This document shows positions 60,482-61,055 of a stretch of 61,055 nucleotides of DNA, piece after piece (position 1 is the first letter of the stretch; every line of letters starts with the position of its first letter). The position numbers and the translations under genes are program-made. The stretch comes from Muribaculaceae bacterium. Lineage in GTDB: Bacteria > Bacteroidota > Bacteroidia > Bacteroidales > Muribaculaceae. Below the pieces are notes generated by a model, which did not search any database, was not told where the DNA came from, and saw nothing but the letters and a program-made list of their open reading frames with translations. The stretch is taken from contig JAEETL010000014.1 of the NCBI GenBank assembly GCA_016290325.1, positions 1 to 61,055 of the forward strand. The letters are read 5' to 3'.

Positions 60482-61055
60482 ATGGCTAAAGAAATTAAAA
60501 ATTTAGATGCCTCCCCTAATGCGGGCGAAGTGAACCAAACTGAGGTTCAGGTTTGTGTCGCAGAGTTGGCTTCTGCAAGTATGGACATGGGTAGCCAGAA
60601 CGAAACCCATACAGACGACAATGCAGCCCCCGCTGTTGAGAGAGACGAGGTGGCCGTGCTGGATGCGACTACCGGCGAGACACCTGGTGTTGCTCCGATG
60701 CAGCAACCATTGATGAAGGAACGTGTTGTCGACACCAGGGACGAAGAAACCCTGCAGAATACTCTTGTCATCGCATCGAACCGTAAAGTTGAAAAGCAGA
60801 TCAAGGCAAAGCAGAAATCCTGCCGCGAGTATGGCATGATTGTTCCTGGGGTCTTTACCAATGCAACCGTAGCCTTTGATGCAGGCTATGAACTGATCGT
60901 CCCCCTCACAGGTGAAACAGTTAAGGGCCGTGAAGAGACGCACGACAAGATCGTGATCATGGAGGGCACCACGAGGTTTTGGGCTTTGCTCGCCGAAATG
61001 GCTCGCATTGATGAACATAAGCAGAATAACAAATGGGATAGCGATGATGAAAAGC
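60482..61055 (+). CDS. ParB-like mobile-element protein, cut by the window end
   Basis: The frame is open from ATG 60482 to the last base (191 codons), so the protein is incomplete. Residues 1-95 are acidic and disordered-looking (MAKEIKNLDASPNAGEVNQT...). From about residue 96, IASNRKVEKQIKAKQKSCREYGMIVPGVFTNATVAFDAG and IVIMEGTTRFWALLAEMARID resemble a ParB/sulfiredoxin-type N-terminal domain, where an EGxxRxxAL pattern replaces DGxxRxxA. It starts 56 nt after DUF3853 and is probably part of the same element operon. Confidence 0.65.
   Translation, partial: MAKEIKNLDASPNAGEVNQTEVQVCVAELASASMDMGSQNETHTDDNAAPAVERDEVAVLDATTGETPGVAPMQQPLMKERVVDTRDEETLQNTLVIASNRKVEKQIKAKQKSCREYGMIVPGVFTNATVAFDAGYELIVPLTGETVKGREETHDKIVIMEGTTRFWALLAEMARIDEHKQNNKWDSDDEK

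Overview
This 61 kb window comes from a chromosome of the order Bacteroidales, most likely a gut or rumen lineage such as Muribaculaceae or Prevotellaceae. The pointers are Bacteroidetes-type promoters (TTTG or TTG, about 19-21 nt, then TAnnTTTG), a PorQ component of the type IX secretion system (T9SS), a BspA-like leucine-rich-repeat protein, PCMD and calycin-like surface proteins, an Rpb6-type omega subunit, an S9 dipeptidyl peptidase, a DUF1599/DoxX/tpiA/SPOR/folE gene set, and a DUF3853 mobile-element gene at the right end. Most of the window has balanced GC. The segment from about 57.8 to 60.0 kb is clearly AT-rich.

Layout. 0-3.3 kb: tRNA-Gly, folE, a SPOR protein, tpiA and an acyl-ACP thioesterase, all on the minus strand. 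3.4-7.3 kb: a plus-strand etfB-etfA-acyl-CoA dehydrogenase operon. 7.3-11.6 kb: a minus-strand operon of DUF1599, DoxX, a protein kinase-AAA ATPase fusion and a YbjN-like protein. 11.7-20.4 kb: a very large secreted starch-binding-like protein with a T9SS-type C-terminus, recA, and a BspA-like protein with a dockerin tail. 20.5-30.4 kb: housekeeping genes (asnS, a pseudouridine synthase with a long RQGGY-repeat tail, tRNA-Val, mdh, recR, miaA, an S9 peptidase, bcp), with a MITE-like element and a GxxExxY gene bracketed by inverted repeats. 30.5-37 kb: acyltransferases, bamD-rpoZ, an ECF-type S component and a nucleotide-sugar epimerase. 37.3-41.3 kb: a four-gene set of surface proteins, two of them with dockerin-type repeats. 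41.5-45.2 kb: an isolated phage-head-like module (portal, small acidic protein, major-capsid-like protein with a hydrophobic/lipobox N-terminus) without terminase, tail, lysis or integrase genes. 45.5-57.3 kb: a flavoprotein, a methyltransferase, glycosyltransferases, a P-type ATPase, manA, mltG and porQ. 57.4-61 kb: tRNA-Ser(GCT), followed by what looks like the start of an integrated element (unknown 617-aa protein, a phased array of TTTATTGA repeats, DUF3853, and a ParB-like ORF cut by the window end).

The intergenic DNA is unusually rich in small repeats. There are TTAGG/CCTAA-type heptamer arrays, often next to a GC hairpin, octameric CGCTAAGN inverted repeats, a 175-bp MITE-like element with a degenerate relative, and an inverted pair of CTCCCC...GGAGGAGT modules.

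The observations most worth following up are the orphan portal/capsid module with its membrane-anchored capsid-like protein, the six helically phased TTTATTGA repeats in front of DUF3853, the kinase-AAA fusion, and the GxxExxY cassette. All functional calls were read by eye from sequence and motif memory; no database search was run.
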